Below, piece after piece: positions 5,742 to 15,470 of a stretch of DNA of 15,919 bases. Source of the stretch: an uncultured Bacteroidales bacterium (GTDB lineage Bacteria > Bacteroidota > Bacteroidia > Bacteroidales > Paludibacteraceae); the NCBI GenBank assembly GCA_937911235.1, contig CALDPN010000021.1, forward strand, positions 1 through 15,919, written 5' to 3'. Both the position numbers and the translations under genes were made by a program. How positions within the stretch are numbered: position 1 is the first letter of the stretch; every line of letters begins with the position of its first letter. The notes below the pieces were generated by a model. The model did not search any database, was not told the origin of the DNA, and saw only the letters and a program-made list of their open reading frames with translations.

Positions 5742-6979
5742 TATAGTCCTAAATTCCAGTCTGCAGCTTCTTCTGCTGTGCCAGAAAGCACTTTCAGACC
5801 ATTCATATTAAATCCTAGAGTGAAACGTAGTGTTTGGTCTAGAGGGTTGTTTTTTGTTACAGAAAGCACGTATGCCACATCTAGTGCAAATACATTTAGT
5901 TTGAAACCAGCACCAAATGTTACATATTTACGGTTACCCATTTGTTCTGTTTCGTTGTAGTAACCAATACGTCCAAAGAATTGTTCGTTGTAGTCGTATT
6001 CCACACCAAGTGAGAAGTTTACTTTCTTAAGTTGTTGAACAAAGTCGTATGGTGTGCCGTCAGGCATATCAACAAATGAACGACCAATACCTGTGATTGG
6101 GTCCATTTCATAATATTCATCTAAACGTGCTTGGTATTCTTCTTGAGTTTCTATGTCTTGGTTATAGATAGGACGAGAAGGTACTAATAGTTTGTTTACA
6201 TCTACGTTAAGTGAGATGTGGTTGTACATATCGATAGGCATTGTGAAACTACCACCTAAACGTAGGTTAGTAGGAAGGAATGCAGCACTTCTGTAGTCGC
6301 CATATTCTACTTTTTTACCAATGTTTGAAATGTTGAAACCGAATGCTCCGAAACCTGTACCCCAGTCGAAGTTAACTTTCTCTCCATAGTAACCAGAAAT
6401 GTCGGCTGCAATAGACCAACCTGGTTCTACGTATTCACCATCTGCAGAGTAACCACCTGTAAGGTCTGACCAAATAAAGCGTAATGCTACACCCATAGAG
6501 AAGTTTTTGGTAAGAATACGTGAGTATGATACGTCTAGCGCAAGGTCGTATGGTTTAATGTTTTGTCCGTTGTCGCCTGGTTCTTTTTGGATAAGTACGT
6601 TACCAAGTGAGAAGAAACGGAAAGATGCAGCTACAGTTTGTACATCTTGAATTTTGTAGTATCCAGTAGCAGAAACAAGGTCGATGTCTGACACAAGTTT
6701 TCTAAGCCAAGGTACGTATGACACGCTTGCGCCACCTTCTGCGCTGATAAATGCGTATTTAGCAGGGTTCCAATATTGTGCGTCTGCATCTGGAGCTGTG
6801 GCAGCACCTACGTCACCAAGACCACCACCACGAGCATCTGGTGCTACGGTAAGGAATGATACGCCTGTTGTAATGGGGGTGAATGTTTGTATTGTCTCTT
6901 CTGTGTTTTCATCTTGTGCCCAAACTAGGTTTGGAAGAGAAACAAGTAGAGCTAATGCAATAAAAATTTTGTTCTTCAT
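5741..6979 (-). CDS. porV: Type IX secretion outer-membrane protein PorV (LptO)
   Basis: 412 residues. The signal peptide MKNKIFIALALLVSLPNLVWAQ ends in a WAQ cleavage site. The mature protein has the PorV hallmark TVAPDARGGGLGDVGAATA followed by QYWNPAKYAF (residues 44-77), and the rest is an alternating aromatic/polar beta-strand pattern of a FadL-like 14-strand barrel (for example FSMGVALRFIWSDL, FFGRIGYYNETEQMG), ending RFTLGFNMNGLKV. In Porphyromonas gingivalis and Flavobacterium, PorV binds the C-terminal signal of type IX cargo after it leaves the translocon and carries it to the PorU sortase. It lies 62 nt downstream of porU, with its own -7 box in the gap, and overlaps ispF by one base. 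The order porU-porV-ispF is, as I recall, also that of P. gingivalis. Confidence 0.93.
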   Translation of the reverse strand: MKNKIFIALALLVSLPNLVWAQDENTEETIQTFTPITTGVSFLTVAPDARGGGLGDVGAATAPDADAQYWNPAKYAFISAEGGASVSYVPWLRKLVSDIDLVSATGYYKIQDVQTVAASFRFFSLGNVLIQKEPGDNGQNIKPYDLALDVSYSRILTKNFSMGVALRFIWSDLTGGYSADGEYVEPGWSIAADISGYYGEKVNFDWGTGFGAFGFNISNIGKKVEYGDYRSAAFLPTNLRLGGSFTMPIDMYNHISLNVDVNKLLVPSRPIYNQDIETQEEYQARLDEYYEMDPITGIGRSFVDMPDGTPYDFVQQLKKVNFSLGVEYDYNEQFFGRIGYYNETEQMGNRKYVTFGAGFKLNVFALDVAYVLSVTKNNPLDQTLRFTLGFNMNGLKVLSGTAEEAADWNLGL

Positions 6980-7016
6980 AATAGTTTATAATAGTTTATT
7001 TTAAAAAAAACGGCTA

Positions 7017-7024
7017 CAAAGGTA
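7017..7024 (-). promoter_or_regulatory. Internal -7 box for porV-ispF
   Basis: The minus strand reads TACCTTTG (7024 to 7017), a full match to TAnnTTTG and identical to the box of the L31 gene. It lies in the 62-nt porU-porV gap, 37 nt before the porV start. No TTTG is seen 19-21 nt upstream, so strength is uncertain. It would let porV be made in excess of PorU. Confidence 0.5.
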
Positions 7025-7041
7025 ACGAAAAAATCTCGTTT

Positions 7042-10000
7042 TTATTGTGCATTTATTATAATCTTTTTCGATTTATGTGTTATAGTCCCTTCAGAAGTGG
7101 TTATAGCCACTTTTGCAATGTAAATGCCATTACCTGATGGGCGAGAAGATAGAAAATCCCATTTAGATGTGTACACTGCATCTTCCGAAACATATTCTTG
7201 TGTGCTGCGCCATAAGGTTTTACCTGCCAAATCTATCACACTAAACTCAATATCTATGATATCTTCTGGTCTATCATATTTTAGGTAGAAGTTTACGTAT
7301 TCTGTGGCAGGGGTAGGGTAAACAGTAAATTCTTCTATCACTGCTGGAGCATCGCTTTTAACTATAAAGTTTAGTTCGTTTGTGGTAGAAATATTTTGCA
7401 AACTCCATGCTCTAAATAGTAGAGAATATTCTCCATCGCTTAGTTTTGGTAGGTTGAATTTTACTGTACCACTCTTATAGTCTCCCATAGAGGCTGTGTA
7501 GTGGTCGTTCAGCACGTATGTTTGGTTTGGATCGTTGTTCAATTTCAAGATAATATCATGACCTATACCTGTGCCGATGGTGTTTATACCATATTCGTCC
7601 CAAAGATGAGCATAGAAAATAGGTGTATTATCTACAACTTGACCATTTATAAAGTTTGGAGTGTTTAGGTATGCTTTAGACACAGGGCCATTTGATGGTG
7701 AATCGATATTTTCGTCTGTGCCACCAATAATGAAATCTTGGCAATATCCGTGTCCGTTTTCGGTGTTGTCTTCATTTATTATAAAGTATGTAAGTCTTCC
7801 GTTACCTTCTTTATAATTAATGTCTTTTGGCACCATAAATGTTACTTCTATTTCTCCATTTACAACAGGTACTTCACCCGAGAATATTATGCTATTGTAG
7901 TCTTCATATTCCATAGGAGTGTTTTTTCCCTGACCAAGGGTTTGTAGGTTTTCCTTTTTGTCGTAAAGTGTTACGTAGGCTTTGCCATTAAAGTCGGTTT
8001 GTATGGTATTGTTTTTCTCTACGTGAGCTTTAATAGTTGTAAGTCCTAATGCTTCTATTTGTGCCTCACTAGGTGCCTGAGAATTTATGCTATCTGTTAT
8101 TACAATATTGTCTGGATATGACAACTTAATAATAGGGTCGCCCAGTAGGGTGAAACTTAGTTTGTTTTGGTCGGCACCAAGTGCTATCTTGGCGTTTTTC
8201 ATTATCTCGCCAATAGACAAAATATCATTGTTTTCTGTTTCTTCTTTTGTTGGTAAAATGTATTTGTATGCAGCTTGCACTAGGGCTAGGTTACTAGATG
8301 AATACACAGAACGTGTGGTTGTAAGTGATGCAATAGCTCCACCATTTGGGTTTAATATAAGTTCCATTCCAGCGCTTCTTTCGTAGTCGTCGTATCTACT
8401 AAAGTCGCATGTAGCAGTAATCCACACGGCAAGGTTGGTGTTTCTCATGTTAACGATGTCTGATTTTATAATCATCAATTCGCTAGTTAAACTATTTGTA
8501 CTGCCGTGTCCTGTGTAATTGAATAGAAGTACACCTTTATTTAAATATCTCCAAATATTTTCTTTGGCTTCAGGGTATGTGGCACCTGATGCATATTGCA
8601 CCATTTTATATGAGTCTAAGAATAATTTTTTAGGTGCAAATTCAGGATTGTTATTATAAATATTATCTGCAAGAAGATTGGCTTGTTTACTATGTAAGTT
8701 TGAATCTCCATCGTCTCCCACAAATAAAATTTCGTTAGACCATTCGCCTTTGTCTTTAGATTTTATATATTTTTTTACTTTTTCTACGTATCCAAAGGCT
8801 TCTTCTTTTGTATTTGCAGGTATTCTACCAATAGAAATATCTAGTTTGGCAGATTCTATATATCCACCTTCGCCATCGTCTAAGAAACCTAAATAGTCGT
8901 CGGTGATATATGAATAAATAGTATTAAGAGATTCTTTTGCTTGGAAACTTAAAATGTCTAGTTTTTCATTTTTTATACCTCTATTGTCATACGAACTAAG
9001 GCCTAATATGATAAGAAATTTAGGTCTATCTTCCTTGTTTTCAGCTTTGTCGTAAAGCATCTTTAGGAAAAGTCTGTATGCTGTAATATCTGGTGTGCCA
9101 GATGAAAATTCGTTGTAAATAGGATCTACAGTAAGTACTTTATAGCTTAATCCATCGTGTTTTTTGTGAAAATCACCTAGTTCTTCTGCTGCATCTACTA
9201 GTTTTCTGTCGCTCAAGATTATTACATCTATATTTTTTAGCTCATGCAGGTTTTGATTTGCTACCTTTTCGTATGAAGATATAGTAGGGTAGTTTATGTT
9301 TGGATCGAAAGCAATAAATTTGCGTTCTTGGTCGAAAGGTGTGGCAATCTTATATCCTGTTTCTGTTTTTGTAGGCACTACATTTGTAATGTTTTGCTGG
9401 TCTGTGATTTCCCAGAATAATAGATTTTTGTTTGTACTTTCTATAGCGTATGTAGCTTCTATGTATGGATAATATGAACTAGGATAGAAGATAAAAAGAG
9501 GCTCAGAACCATCTGTAATAAGCTTTCTTCGTGTATTAATGCTTATATAATCTATGTAGGCATCTGCTTGTGTGCTATTGCATACGAAGTTGACGTCCAT
9601 TTTTATATTATCGTTGTCGTTGTATAGTTTAAACGATGAGTTTATGGTACTTAATGTGCCTTTTTGGTGACTTTCAGTAGACCCATATAACGACAAATTA
9701 TATGTTTTTTCTGCATTTATATCGATGTTCAACGAATTTGTTACAGTAGAAACACCCACTGCTCTAAAATTGAAGTCGATATAACTGTCTTCAATCCTAT
9801 TAGGAATGTAGAAATTATATGTTTTATTTGTGTTTTTAGGTGTAAACTTATCACCAATCCACATTCTGCCAGATTCTATTAGGTTTTCTTCTTCCTTATC
9901 AACGTAATAATAATTTAGTGTTTCATTGATAACGATTGGAATAGGAGGAAGGTCGTATTCTGCGTTGGAAATTGATTTTTGTGGTTCTGTATTTTCGGTG

Positions 10001-10425
10001 ATAAAATAATAGCCGTAGTTGCTATATGGGTTTACAGTGTGCTCAAATATCTCTTTGTTTTCATTGTAGGTAATGCGCACAGGACCTTGAGCGTAGAATA
10101 AAATATAGTCGTTTTCATTGAAAATACCATCAGTACCTGTGCTAAAATAAATAGCATTTTCTGGTAGGTCGTCTTGGTATGTTTCAAGACCTGATGCAAA
10201 GTTTTCTTCGAGCATAGCCCCGCCAAAGCCGTGTATATGTATATTTGCAGGGTTAGTTATTCCCATATCCTTAAGTTGTTGATATGTGATTTTGTGTATC
10301 CCTGTTTCTTTAACAGAAATTTTTACCCAGTTGCCTTCTTTTAAAACAGATTGTTCTGCAAAATTGAATTTTGCGTAGGCAGAAAGGGTAATTAAGGCTA
10401 ATATAGCGGTGAAAAGTTTTCTCAT
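7042..10425 (-). CDS. porU: Type IX secretion system sortase PorU
   Basis: 1127 residues, typical for the family. The signal peptide is MRKLFTAILALITLSAYA. The middle is a gingipain-like C25 peptidase domain: nucleophile region with H640 in FNYTGHGSTNS and C673 in VWITATCDFSRYDDYE, 33 residues apart; GAIASLTTTRSVYSSSN follows. After it come beta-sandwich regions, and the last 97 residues form a C-terminal domain (EEFTVYPTPATEYVNF ... NGIYIAKVAI ... KSKKIIINAQ), which PorU is known to keep. PorU removes the C-terminal signal from type IX cargo at the cell surface and joins the cargo to anionic lipopolysaccharide. Its start codon overlaps the stop of the upstream hydrolase gene by one base (TAATG). 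Confidence 0.95.
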   Translation of the reverse strand: MRKLFTAILALITLSAYAKFNFAEQSVLKEGNWVKISVKETGIHKITYQQLKDMGITNPANIHIHGFGGAMLEENFASGLETYQDDLPENAIYFSTGTDGIFNENDYILFYAQGPVRITYNENKEIFEHTVNPYSNYGYYFITENTEPQKSISNAEYDLPPIPIVINETLNYYYVDKEEENLIESGRMWIGDKFTPKNTNKTYNFYIPNRIEDSYIDFNFRAVGVSTVTNSLNIDINAEKTYNLSLYGSTESHQKGTLSTINSSFKLYNDNDNIKMDVNFVCNSTQADAYIDYISINTRRKLITDGSEPLFIFYPSSYYPYIEATYAIESTNKNLLFWEITDQQNITNVVPTKTETGYKIATPFDQERKFIAFDPNINYPTISSYEKVANQNLHELKNIDVIILSDRKLVDAAEELGDFHKKHDGLSYKVLTVDPIYNEFSSGTPDITAYRLFLKMLYDKAENKEDRPKFLIILGLSSYDNRGIKNEKLDILSFQAKESLNTIYSYITDDYLGFLDDGEGGYIESAKLDISIGRIPANTKEEAFGYVEKVKKYIKSKDKGEWSNEILFVGDDGDSNLHSKQANLLADNIYNNNPEFAPKKLFLDSYKMVQYASGATYPEAKENIWRYLNKGVLLFNYTGHGSTNSLTSELMIIKSDIVNMRNTNLAVWITATCDFSRYDDYERSAGMELILNPNGGAIASLTTTRSVYSSSNLALVQAAYKYILPTKEETENNDILSIGEIMKNAKIALGADQNKLSFTLLGDPIIKLSYPDNIVITDSINSQAPSEAQIEALGLTTIKAHVEKNNTIQTDFNGKAYVTLYDKKENLQTLGQGKNTPMEYEDYNSIIFSGEVPVVNGEIEVTFMVPKDINYKEGNGRLTYFIINEDNTENGHGYCQDFIIGGTDENIDSPSNGPVSKAYLNTPNFINGQVVDNTPIFYAHLWDEYGINTIGTGIGHDIILKLNNDPNQTYVLNDHYTASMGDYKSGTVKFNLPKLSDGEYSLLFRAWSLQNISTTNELNFIVKSDAPAVIEEFTVYPTPATEYVNFYLKYDRPEDIIDIEFSVIDLAGKTLWRSTQEYVSEDAVYTSKWDFLSSRPSGNGIYIAKVAITTSEGTITHKSKKIIINAQ

Positions 10426-11039
10426 TATTTAATTTCAAAATCTAATAAAAGTTCATCTTGAAGATAACCTTTTAGTCTGTCGCCTCTTTTCACTGGTCCT
10501 ACACCATCTGGTGTGCCAGTATAGATAAGGTCTCCTATTTTAAGGGTATAGAATTGGCTAACGTATGTGATAATCTTGTCAACAGAGAAAATCATCTCGC
10601 CAGTGTTGGCTTTTTGCACAGTTTCTCCATTTATTTCTAAACGAAAATTTAGGTCGTTTATTGCACCAATCTCTTCTAAATCTCTAAATTCACTCACCAC
10701 AGCACTGCCGTCGAAACCTTTGCAAAGGTCCCATGGTGCACCAGTGGCACGAGCTTCATTTTGCATATCGCGAGCAGTGAAGTCTATACCAAGTGCCACT
10801 TGAGCATAGTAGCGTGGAGCAAATTTTTCTGCAATGCTTTTGCCCAAACGGTTTATACGCACCACCACTTCCACTTCATAATCTACCTGATTAGAAAAGT
10901 CTGGGATATAAAAGTCTTTATTCTCTTTTAGTAGGGCAGAGTCTGGCTTGCAAAATACTGTAGGCACGCTAGGCTGTGCAGCCCCACCAAGCTCCGCATT
11001 ATGCTTAGGATAGTTCCAACCAATACCAATTACTTTCAT
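10425..11039 (-). CDS. FAH-family hydrolase (fumarylpyruvate hydrolase/FAHD1/YcgM type)
   Basis: 204 residues, a one-domain fumarylacetoacetate hydrolase fold. The metal site is visible: E55 and E57 in VDYEVEVVVRINRLG and D86 in VALGIDFTARDMQ; other family signatures are TVFCKPDSALL, GAPWDLCKGFDGSAV and LIYTGTPDGVGPVKRGD. Members hydrolyse acylpyruvates or decarboxylate oxaloacetate; the substrate here cannot be told from sequence. An AAGGAG ribosome site lies 4 nt before the ATG and a TAnnTTTG box 26 nt before it. It is the first gene of the operon, overlapping porU by one base, although no functional tie to secretion is known; P. gingivalis has a similar gene beside porU, as I recall. Confidence 0.9.
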   Translation of the reverse strand: MKVIGIGWNYPKHNAELGGAAQPSVPTVFCKPDSALLKENKDFYIPDFSNQVDYEVEVVVRINRLGKSIAEKFAPRYYAQVALGIDFTARDMQNEARATGAPWDLCKGFDGSAVVSEFRDLEEIGAINDLNFRLEINGETVQKANTGEMIFSVDKIITYVSQFYTLKIGDLIYTGTPDGVGPVKRGDRLKGYLQDELLLDFEIK

Positions 11040-11064
11040 TTTTCTCCTTATATATAATAAGGTG

Positions 11065-11072
11065 CAAATATA
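11065..11072 (-). promoter_or_regulatory. -7 box for the FAH-porU-porV-ispF operon
   Basis: The minus strand reads TATATTTG (11072 to 11065), matching TAnnTTTG, 26 nt before the FAH-gene start. The -33 element is not clear. It is divergent from the dnaE promoter in a 131-nt shared spacer. Confidence 0.5.
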
Positions 11073-11115
11073 ATAAAAAAACAGTATATGTTAATAACTT
11101 TCTTGTTTTTGATAT

Positions 11116-11145
11116 TTTGAAATTTATTTTTAAATGCTAATTTTG
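11116..11145 (+). promoter_or_regulatory. Promoter for dnaE-trxA
   Basis: TTTG (11116-11119) and TAATTTTG (11138-11145) match the Bacteroidetes -33/-7 pair, with an 18-nt spacer (19-21 is usual). The dnaE ATG is 25 nt downstream. Confidence 0.55.
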
Positions 11146-11170
11146 GGAGGTTAAAAAAGTAGAGAGAAAA

Positions 11171-14100
11171 ATGAGTTTCGTACACTTACACGTGCATTCA
11201 AATTATTCCATTCTAGATGGTATGTCGAAGGTGCCAGACCTTGTTAAAAGGGCTATGGAGCTTGGTATGCCTGCGCTTGCGCTCACCGATCACGGTTGTA
11301 TGTATGGGATAAAAGAGTTTGTGGATACTGTGGGTAAAGCTAATAAAGGTGCAGATAAACCGCTGAAACCTATTATTGGTATTGAAACTTATTGTGCTCG
11401 TCGTTCTCGTCTTCTAAAAGACAATCAAGTAAAGGAAATAAACGGCGAAGGGAAGGAAATTATAATAGACAGAGGGGGTTGGCACTTAATTCTACTTGCA
11501 AAAAACAAAACAGGTTATAAAAACCTATGTAAACTATCTTCTATTGCTTTTATAGATGGTTTTTACAACCGTCCTCGTATCGATAAAGAGCTTCTTGAGC
11601 AATATCACGAAGGGCTAATTGTTACTTCTGCATGTTTGGGTGGCGAAATTCCACAACTTATTTTAAATGGCAAAATAGACGAGGCAGAAAAAAGCATTAG
11701 ATGGTTTAAAAGCCTATTTGGTGACGACTTTTACCTAGAAGTACAGGCGCATAAATGCGATGTAGAGGTGCTAAACGAAAATGTATTTTATCGCCAAGAT
11801 AAAGTAAATAAAGTAATTTTTGAACTTGCAGAAAAAACTCAAACCAAGGTAGTGGCCTCTAACGACGTGCACTTTGTACTAGAGCGCAATGCCGATGCAC
11901 ACGAGCGTTTGGTGTGTATGAGCACTAAAAAAGAGTTGGGCGACCCTTCTGGTATGTACTACACAAAGCAAGAATGGCTTAAGAGTGCAGAGGAAATGCA
12001 CAAATGTTTCCCAGACCATCCAGAGGTAATTTCAAATACCCTTGAGGTGGCAGATAAGGTGGAGGTATTCTCTATTGAGTCTGGCCCTATTATGCCTAAG
12101 TTTGATATTCCAGAAGATTTTGGCACAGAAGAACAGTACAGACAGAAGTTTACAGAAGAAGACCTTTTCAATGAGTTTACACAAGATGAAAAGGGTAATG
12201 TGGTAATGTCTCGTGAAGATGCTGAATCAAAAATAAAGAAACTTGGTGGTTATGATAAACTTTATCGTATTAAGCTAGAAGCAGATTACCTTTCAAAACT
12301 AGCTTGGGAGGGTGCGAAAAAACGCTATGGCGAAGAGCTTACCGACGAGCAATATGAGCGTATCGTGTTTGAGCTTCACATTATGAAAACCATGGGTTTC
12401 CCTGGCTACTTCCTTATTGTGCAAGACTATATTCGTGCGGCTCGTGAAGAGCTTGGCGTGAGTGTGGGCCCAGGTCGTGGTTCTGCCGCGGGTTCTGTGG
12501 TGGCATATTGTTTGAAAATTACAGACGTGGACCCTCTAAGATACGACCTTCTGTTTGAACGTTTCTTAAATCCAGACCGTATTTCACTTCCCGATATCGA
12601 CGTGGACTTCGACGACGAGGGCCGTGGCGCTGTGCTAGATTGGGTTACAAAAAAATACGGAAAAGAAAAAGTGGCTCATATTATCACATACGGTACTATG
12701 GCTACAAAATCGTCGATAAAAGACGTAGGCCGTGTACAAAAAGTGTCTCTGCCAGATGTAAATAAGATTGTTTCTTATATTCCAGATAAATTTCCAGAAA
12801 GCTTAGCAGATCCTAATACTAAAAAGGTGCCAAAGGTGAATGTGGCAAACTGTATTAAGTATGTAGAGGAGATAAAAACTGCTAGTTATGGCCCAGACGA
12901 AAACATTTCTTCTATGCTTGAGTATGCTTCTCAGCTAGAAGGTACTGTGCGTCAGGTGGGTATTCACGCTTGTGGTGTAATTATTGGTGCCGACGACCTT
13001 ACAAATTACGCTCCGCTAAGTGTGGTAAAAGATAAGGCTACTGGCGAAGATATTGTGGTAACAGAGTATGATGGTCACTATGTGGAGTCTGTAGGTCTTA
13101 TCAAGATGGACTTCCTTGGCTTAAGTACACTGTCTATCATTAAAGAAACATTACGTAATATTAAATTAACTCACGGAATAGATCTTGATATAGATAAAAT
13201 TCCGCTCGACGATAAGAAAACTTTCCAACTATATTGCGAAGGTAAAACAGTTGGTACATTCCAGTTTGAATCGGCTGGTATGCAAAAATATTTGCGTCAG
13301 CTTAAGCCTTCTACCTTCGAAGACCTTATCGCTATGAACGCCCTTTATCGTCCAGGTCCGATGGATTATATTCCTCAATTCATCAGACGTAAACACGGCG
13401 AAGAAAAGATAGAGTACGATATCGACATTATGGAAAAGTATCTTAAGGATACTTACGGTATTACCGTTTATCAAGAACAGGTGATGCTTCTGTCGCGTCT
13501 TCTAGCAGGATTTACTCGTGGTGAGTCTGACTCTCTTCGTAAGGCCATGGGTAAGAAAATCATTGCCATTCTAAATGAACTTAAGGGTAAATTTATTGAA
13601 GGTGGTAAGAAAAACGGTCACGACGAAAAGGTTTTAGAGAAAATTTGGGCAGACTGGGAAAAATTTGCTTCATACGCGTTCAATAAATCGCACGCTACTT
13701 GCTACTCTTGGGTGGCTTATCAAACTGCATATCTAAAAGCGCACTATCCATCTGAGTTTATGGCGTCGCTACTTACACAAAATAAAGATGATATTACCAA
13801 GGTAACAACCTTTATGGCAGAGTGTAAGAAGATGGGTATCAAGGTGTTTGGCCCAGATGTAAACAAAAGTGAACTTCACTTTAGTGCCGATAAAGAAGGT
13901 AATATTCGCTTTGGTTTAGGTGGTATTAAAGGTGTAGGCGAAGGTGCTGTGGAAAGCATTATCAACGAAAGAAGACAAAATGGTGAATACAAATCTGCCT
14001 TCGATTTCTTTGAAAGAATAAACCAAAGCCAATGCAACCGCAAGGTGATGGAAAACTTGGTGCTTAGTGGTGCGTTGGATGATTTAGGTGGTATTACTCG

Positions 14101-15100
14101 TGAGCAATATTTTGCACCTGTTGATAAAGATAAAGGAGGTACATTCTTAGAAGTATTAACTCGTTTTGCTACTAAATATCAGATGGACAAGATGAACCAA
14201 ACCATGTCTTTGTTTGGAGATATGGAAGAGGTTCAGGTGCAACGTCCTGTACCTCCAAAGGTGGAAAACTGGTCTGTTATAGAAAAACTTAACAAAGAAA
14301 AAGAGCTTATCGGTATTTATCTTTCGGCACACCCATTAGATGAGTATAAAGTGCTTATGCGTGTGCTTTGTAATACCAAATTGCAGGAGCTAACCGATTT
14401 GAAGACTTTCTCTGAGCGAGTACAAATAGGTGGAACTGTGGCTGTGGCAGGTATTGTGAAGTCTTATATGATAGGCACAAGCAAAACCAATAAGCCGTTT
14501 GCTCGATTTGAAATAGAAGACTATTCAGGTACTCATACATTTCATTTGGGTGGTGAAGCATTTAAAACCTATGCAAATCTTTTGGTAGAAAATGCTTATC
14601 TTATGGTTTATGCTGTTTTAGACTATCACTGGAAGGCAAAAAGCGAAAGAGCAAAAAGAAAAAGAGGTACGCTACCAGATTTGAATGTAGATATAGACGA
14701 ACTAGATGTTTCTGTAAATAAAATTGAACTTCTAGAAAACTTAAAAGGTGCTTCAATGAGTAAGTTTACCATTAAGATACCACTATCAATGGTAACTCCA
14801 GATTTAACAGAAGAAATTTCACAATATATTTCTGATACTACTTCCGAAAATGATAAAGATTTAGTAGATTTGTATGTTGAAATTTACGATGTAGATTTGG
14901 GTATTCAGATAGAGTCTAAGTCGTCTGCCTCTATTCGTGCTTGCAACGAATTATTGGGAATTTTAGATGCATATTCACAAGAATCTGACGATGACGATGA
15001 AGACGAAGTCTCTCAAGACGACAACGACGATGATGATTCTTCTAAAATGATAGATGATAAGAAATCAAAATCAGAAAAAATATATTATTCAATTAACTAA
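11171..15100 (+). CDS. dnaE: DNA polymerase III alpha subunit DnaE
   Basis: 1309 residues; the replicative polymerase catalytic subunit. Order: PHP domain (FVHLHVHSNYSILDG, residues 3-17, with H5, H7, H9; ALTDHGCMYG), palm with catalytic aspartates D475 and D477 in LPDIDVDFDDEGR and a third in KMDFLGL (about D647), the GPGRGSAAGSVVAYCL loop, fingers with MNALYRPGPMDYIPQF and FTRGESDSLRKAMGKK, the helix-hairpin-helix region IRFGLGGIKGVGEGAVESI, the sliding-clamp motif QTMSLF (1010-1015), and an OB fold from about 1084 (VQIGGTVAVAGIV). The family in Bacteroidetes is, as I recall, about 1220-1260 residues; the excess is partly a very acidic tail (1271-1309, mostly Asp and Glu, ending KKSKSEKIYYSIN). 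trxA follows after 12 nt. The ATG is set by the PHP start and the promoter just upstream. Confidence 0.97.
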   Translation: MSFVHLHVHSNYSILDGMSKVPDLVKRAMELGMPALALTDHGCMYGIKEFVDTVGKANKGADKPLKPIIGIETYCARRSRLLKDNQVKEINGEGKEIIIDRGGWHLILLAKNKTGYKNLCKLSSIAFIDGFYNRPRIDKELLEQYHEGLIVTSACLGGEIPQLILNGKIDEAEKSIRWFKSLFGDDFYLEVQAHKCDVEVLNENVFYRQDKVNKVIFELAEKTQTKVVASNDVHFVLERNADAHERLVCMSTKKELGDPSGMYYTKQEWLKSAEEMHKCFPDHPEVISNTLEVADKVEVFSIESGPIMPKFDIPEDFGTEEQYRQKFTEEDLFNEFTQDEKGNVVMSREDAESKIKKLGGYDKLYRIKLEADYLSKLAWEGAKKRYGEELTDEQYERIVFELHIMKTMGFPGYFLIVQDYIRAAREELGVSVGPGRGSAAGSVVAYCLKITDVDPLRYDLLFERFLNPDRISLPDIDVDFDDEGRGAVLDWVTKKYGKEKVAHIITYGTMATKSSIKDVGRVQKVSLPDVNKIVSYIPDKFPESLADPNTKKVPKVNVANCIKYVEEIKTASYGPDENISSMLEYASQLEGTVRQVGIHACGVIIGADDLTNYAPLSVVKDKATGEDIVVTEYDGHYVESVGLIKMDFLGLSTLSIIKETLRNIKLTHGIDLDIDKIPLDDKKTFQLYCEGKTVGTFQFESAGMQKYLRQLKPSTFEDLIAMNALYRPGPMDYIPQFIRRKHGEEKIEYDIDIMEKYLKDTYGITVYQEQVMLLSRLLAGFTRGESDSLRKAMGKKIIAILNELKGKFIEGGKKNGHDEKVLEKIWADWEKFASYAFNKSHATCYSWVAYQTAYLKAHYPSEFMASLLTQNKDDITKVTTFMAECKKMGIKVFGPDVNKSELHFSADKEGNIRFGLGGIKGVGEGAVESIINERRQNGEYKSAFDFFERINQSQCNRKVMENLVLSGALDDLGGITREQYFAPVDKDKGGTFLEVLTRFATKYQMDKMNQTMSLFGDMEEVQVQRPVPPKVENWSVIEKLNKEKELIGIYLSAHPLDEYKVLMRVLCNTKLQELTDLKTFSERVQIGGTVAVAGIVKSYMIGTSKTNKPFARFEIEDYSGTHTFHLGGEAFKTYANLLVENAYLMVYAVLDYHWKAKSERAKRKRGTLPDLNVDIDELDVSVNKIELLENLKGASMSKFTIKIPLSMVTPDLTEEISQYISDTTSENDKDLVDLYVEIYDVDLGIQIESKSSASIRACNELLGILDAYSQESDDDDEDEVSQDDNDDDDSSKMIDDKKSKSEKIYYSIN

Positions 15101-15112
15101 ATAAAAATTATT

Positions 15113-15427
15113 ATGGCAAAAGAATTTACAGATGCAAACTTTGACGAGCTACTTAGCTCAAATAAAGTAGTAGTAGCAGATTTCTGGGCTACATGGTGTG
15201 GTCCTTGTAAAGCAATGGGCCCTTCTATCGACGAACTATCAGCAGAATACGAAGGTAGGGCTTTAATTGGTAAAGTGGACGTAGAAGAAAACAACGATTT
15301 AGCAGAAAAATATGCTATCCGCTCAGTTCCAACTATCATCTTCTTTAAAGATGGCGAAATGGTTGATAAACAAGTAGGTGCAGTGCCAAAAGCAGTACTA
15401 GAAGATAAAATCAAAGCGTTGTTATAA
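15113..15427 (+). CDS. trxA: Thioredoxin
   Basis: 104 residues, full length. The active site WCGPC lies at residues 28-32 in DFWATWCGPCKAMGP, and the cis-proline is P73 in RSVPTIIFF. It reduces disulfides in cytoplasmic proteins such as ribonucleotide reductase, being recharged by thioredoxin reductase. No signal peptide, so cytoplasmic. It is 12 nt downstream of dnaE, no promoter is seen between them, and a terminator follows; dnaE-trxA adjacency is familiar in Bacteroidetes. Confidence 0.96.
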   Translation: MAKEFTDANFDELLSSNKVVVADFWATWCGPCKAMGPSIDELSAEYEGRALIGKVDVEENNDLAEKYAIRSVPTIIFFKDGEMVDKQVGAVPKAVLEDKIKALL

Positions 15428-15470
15428 AACCAATTTTATTGAATAAATTTATCGCATTATTATAAAATGT

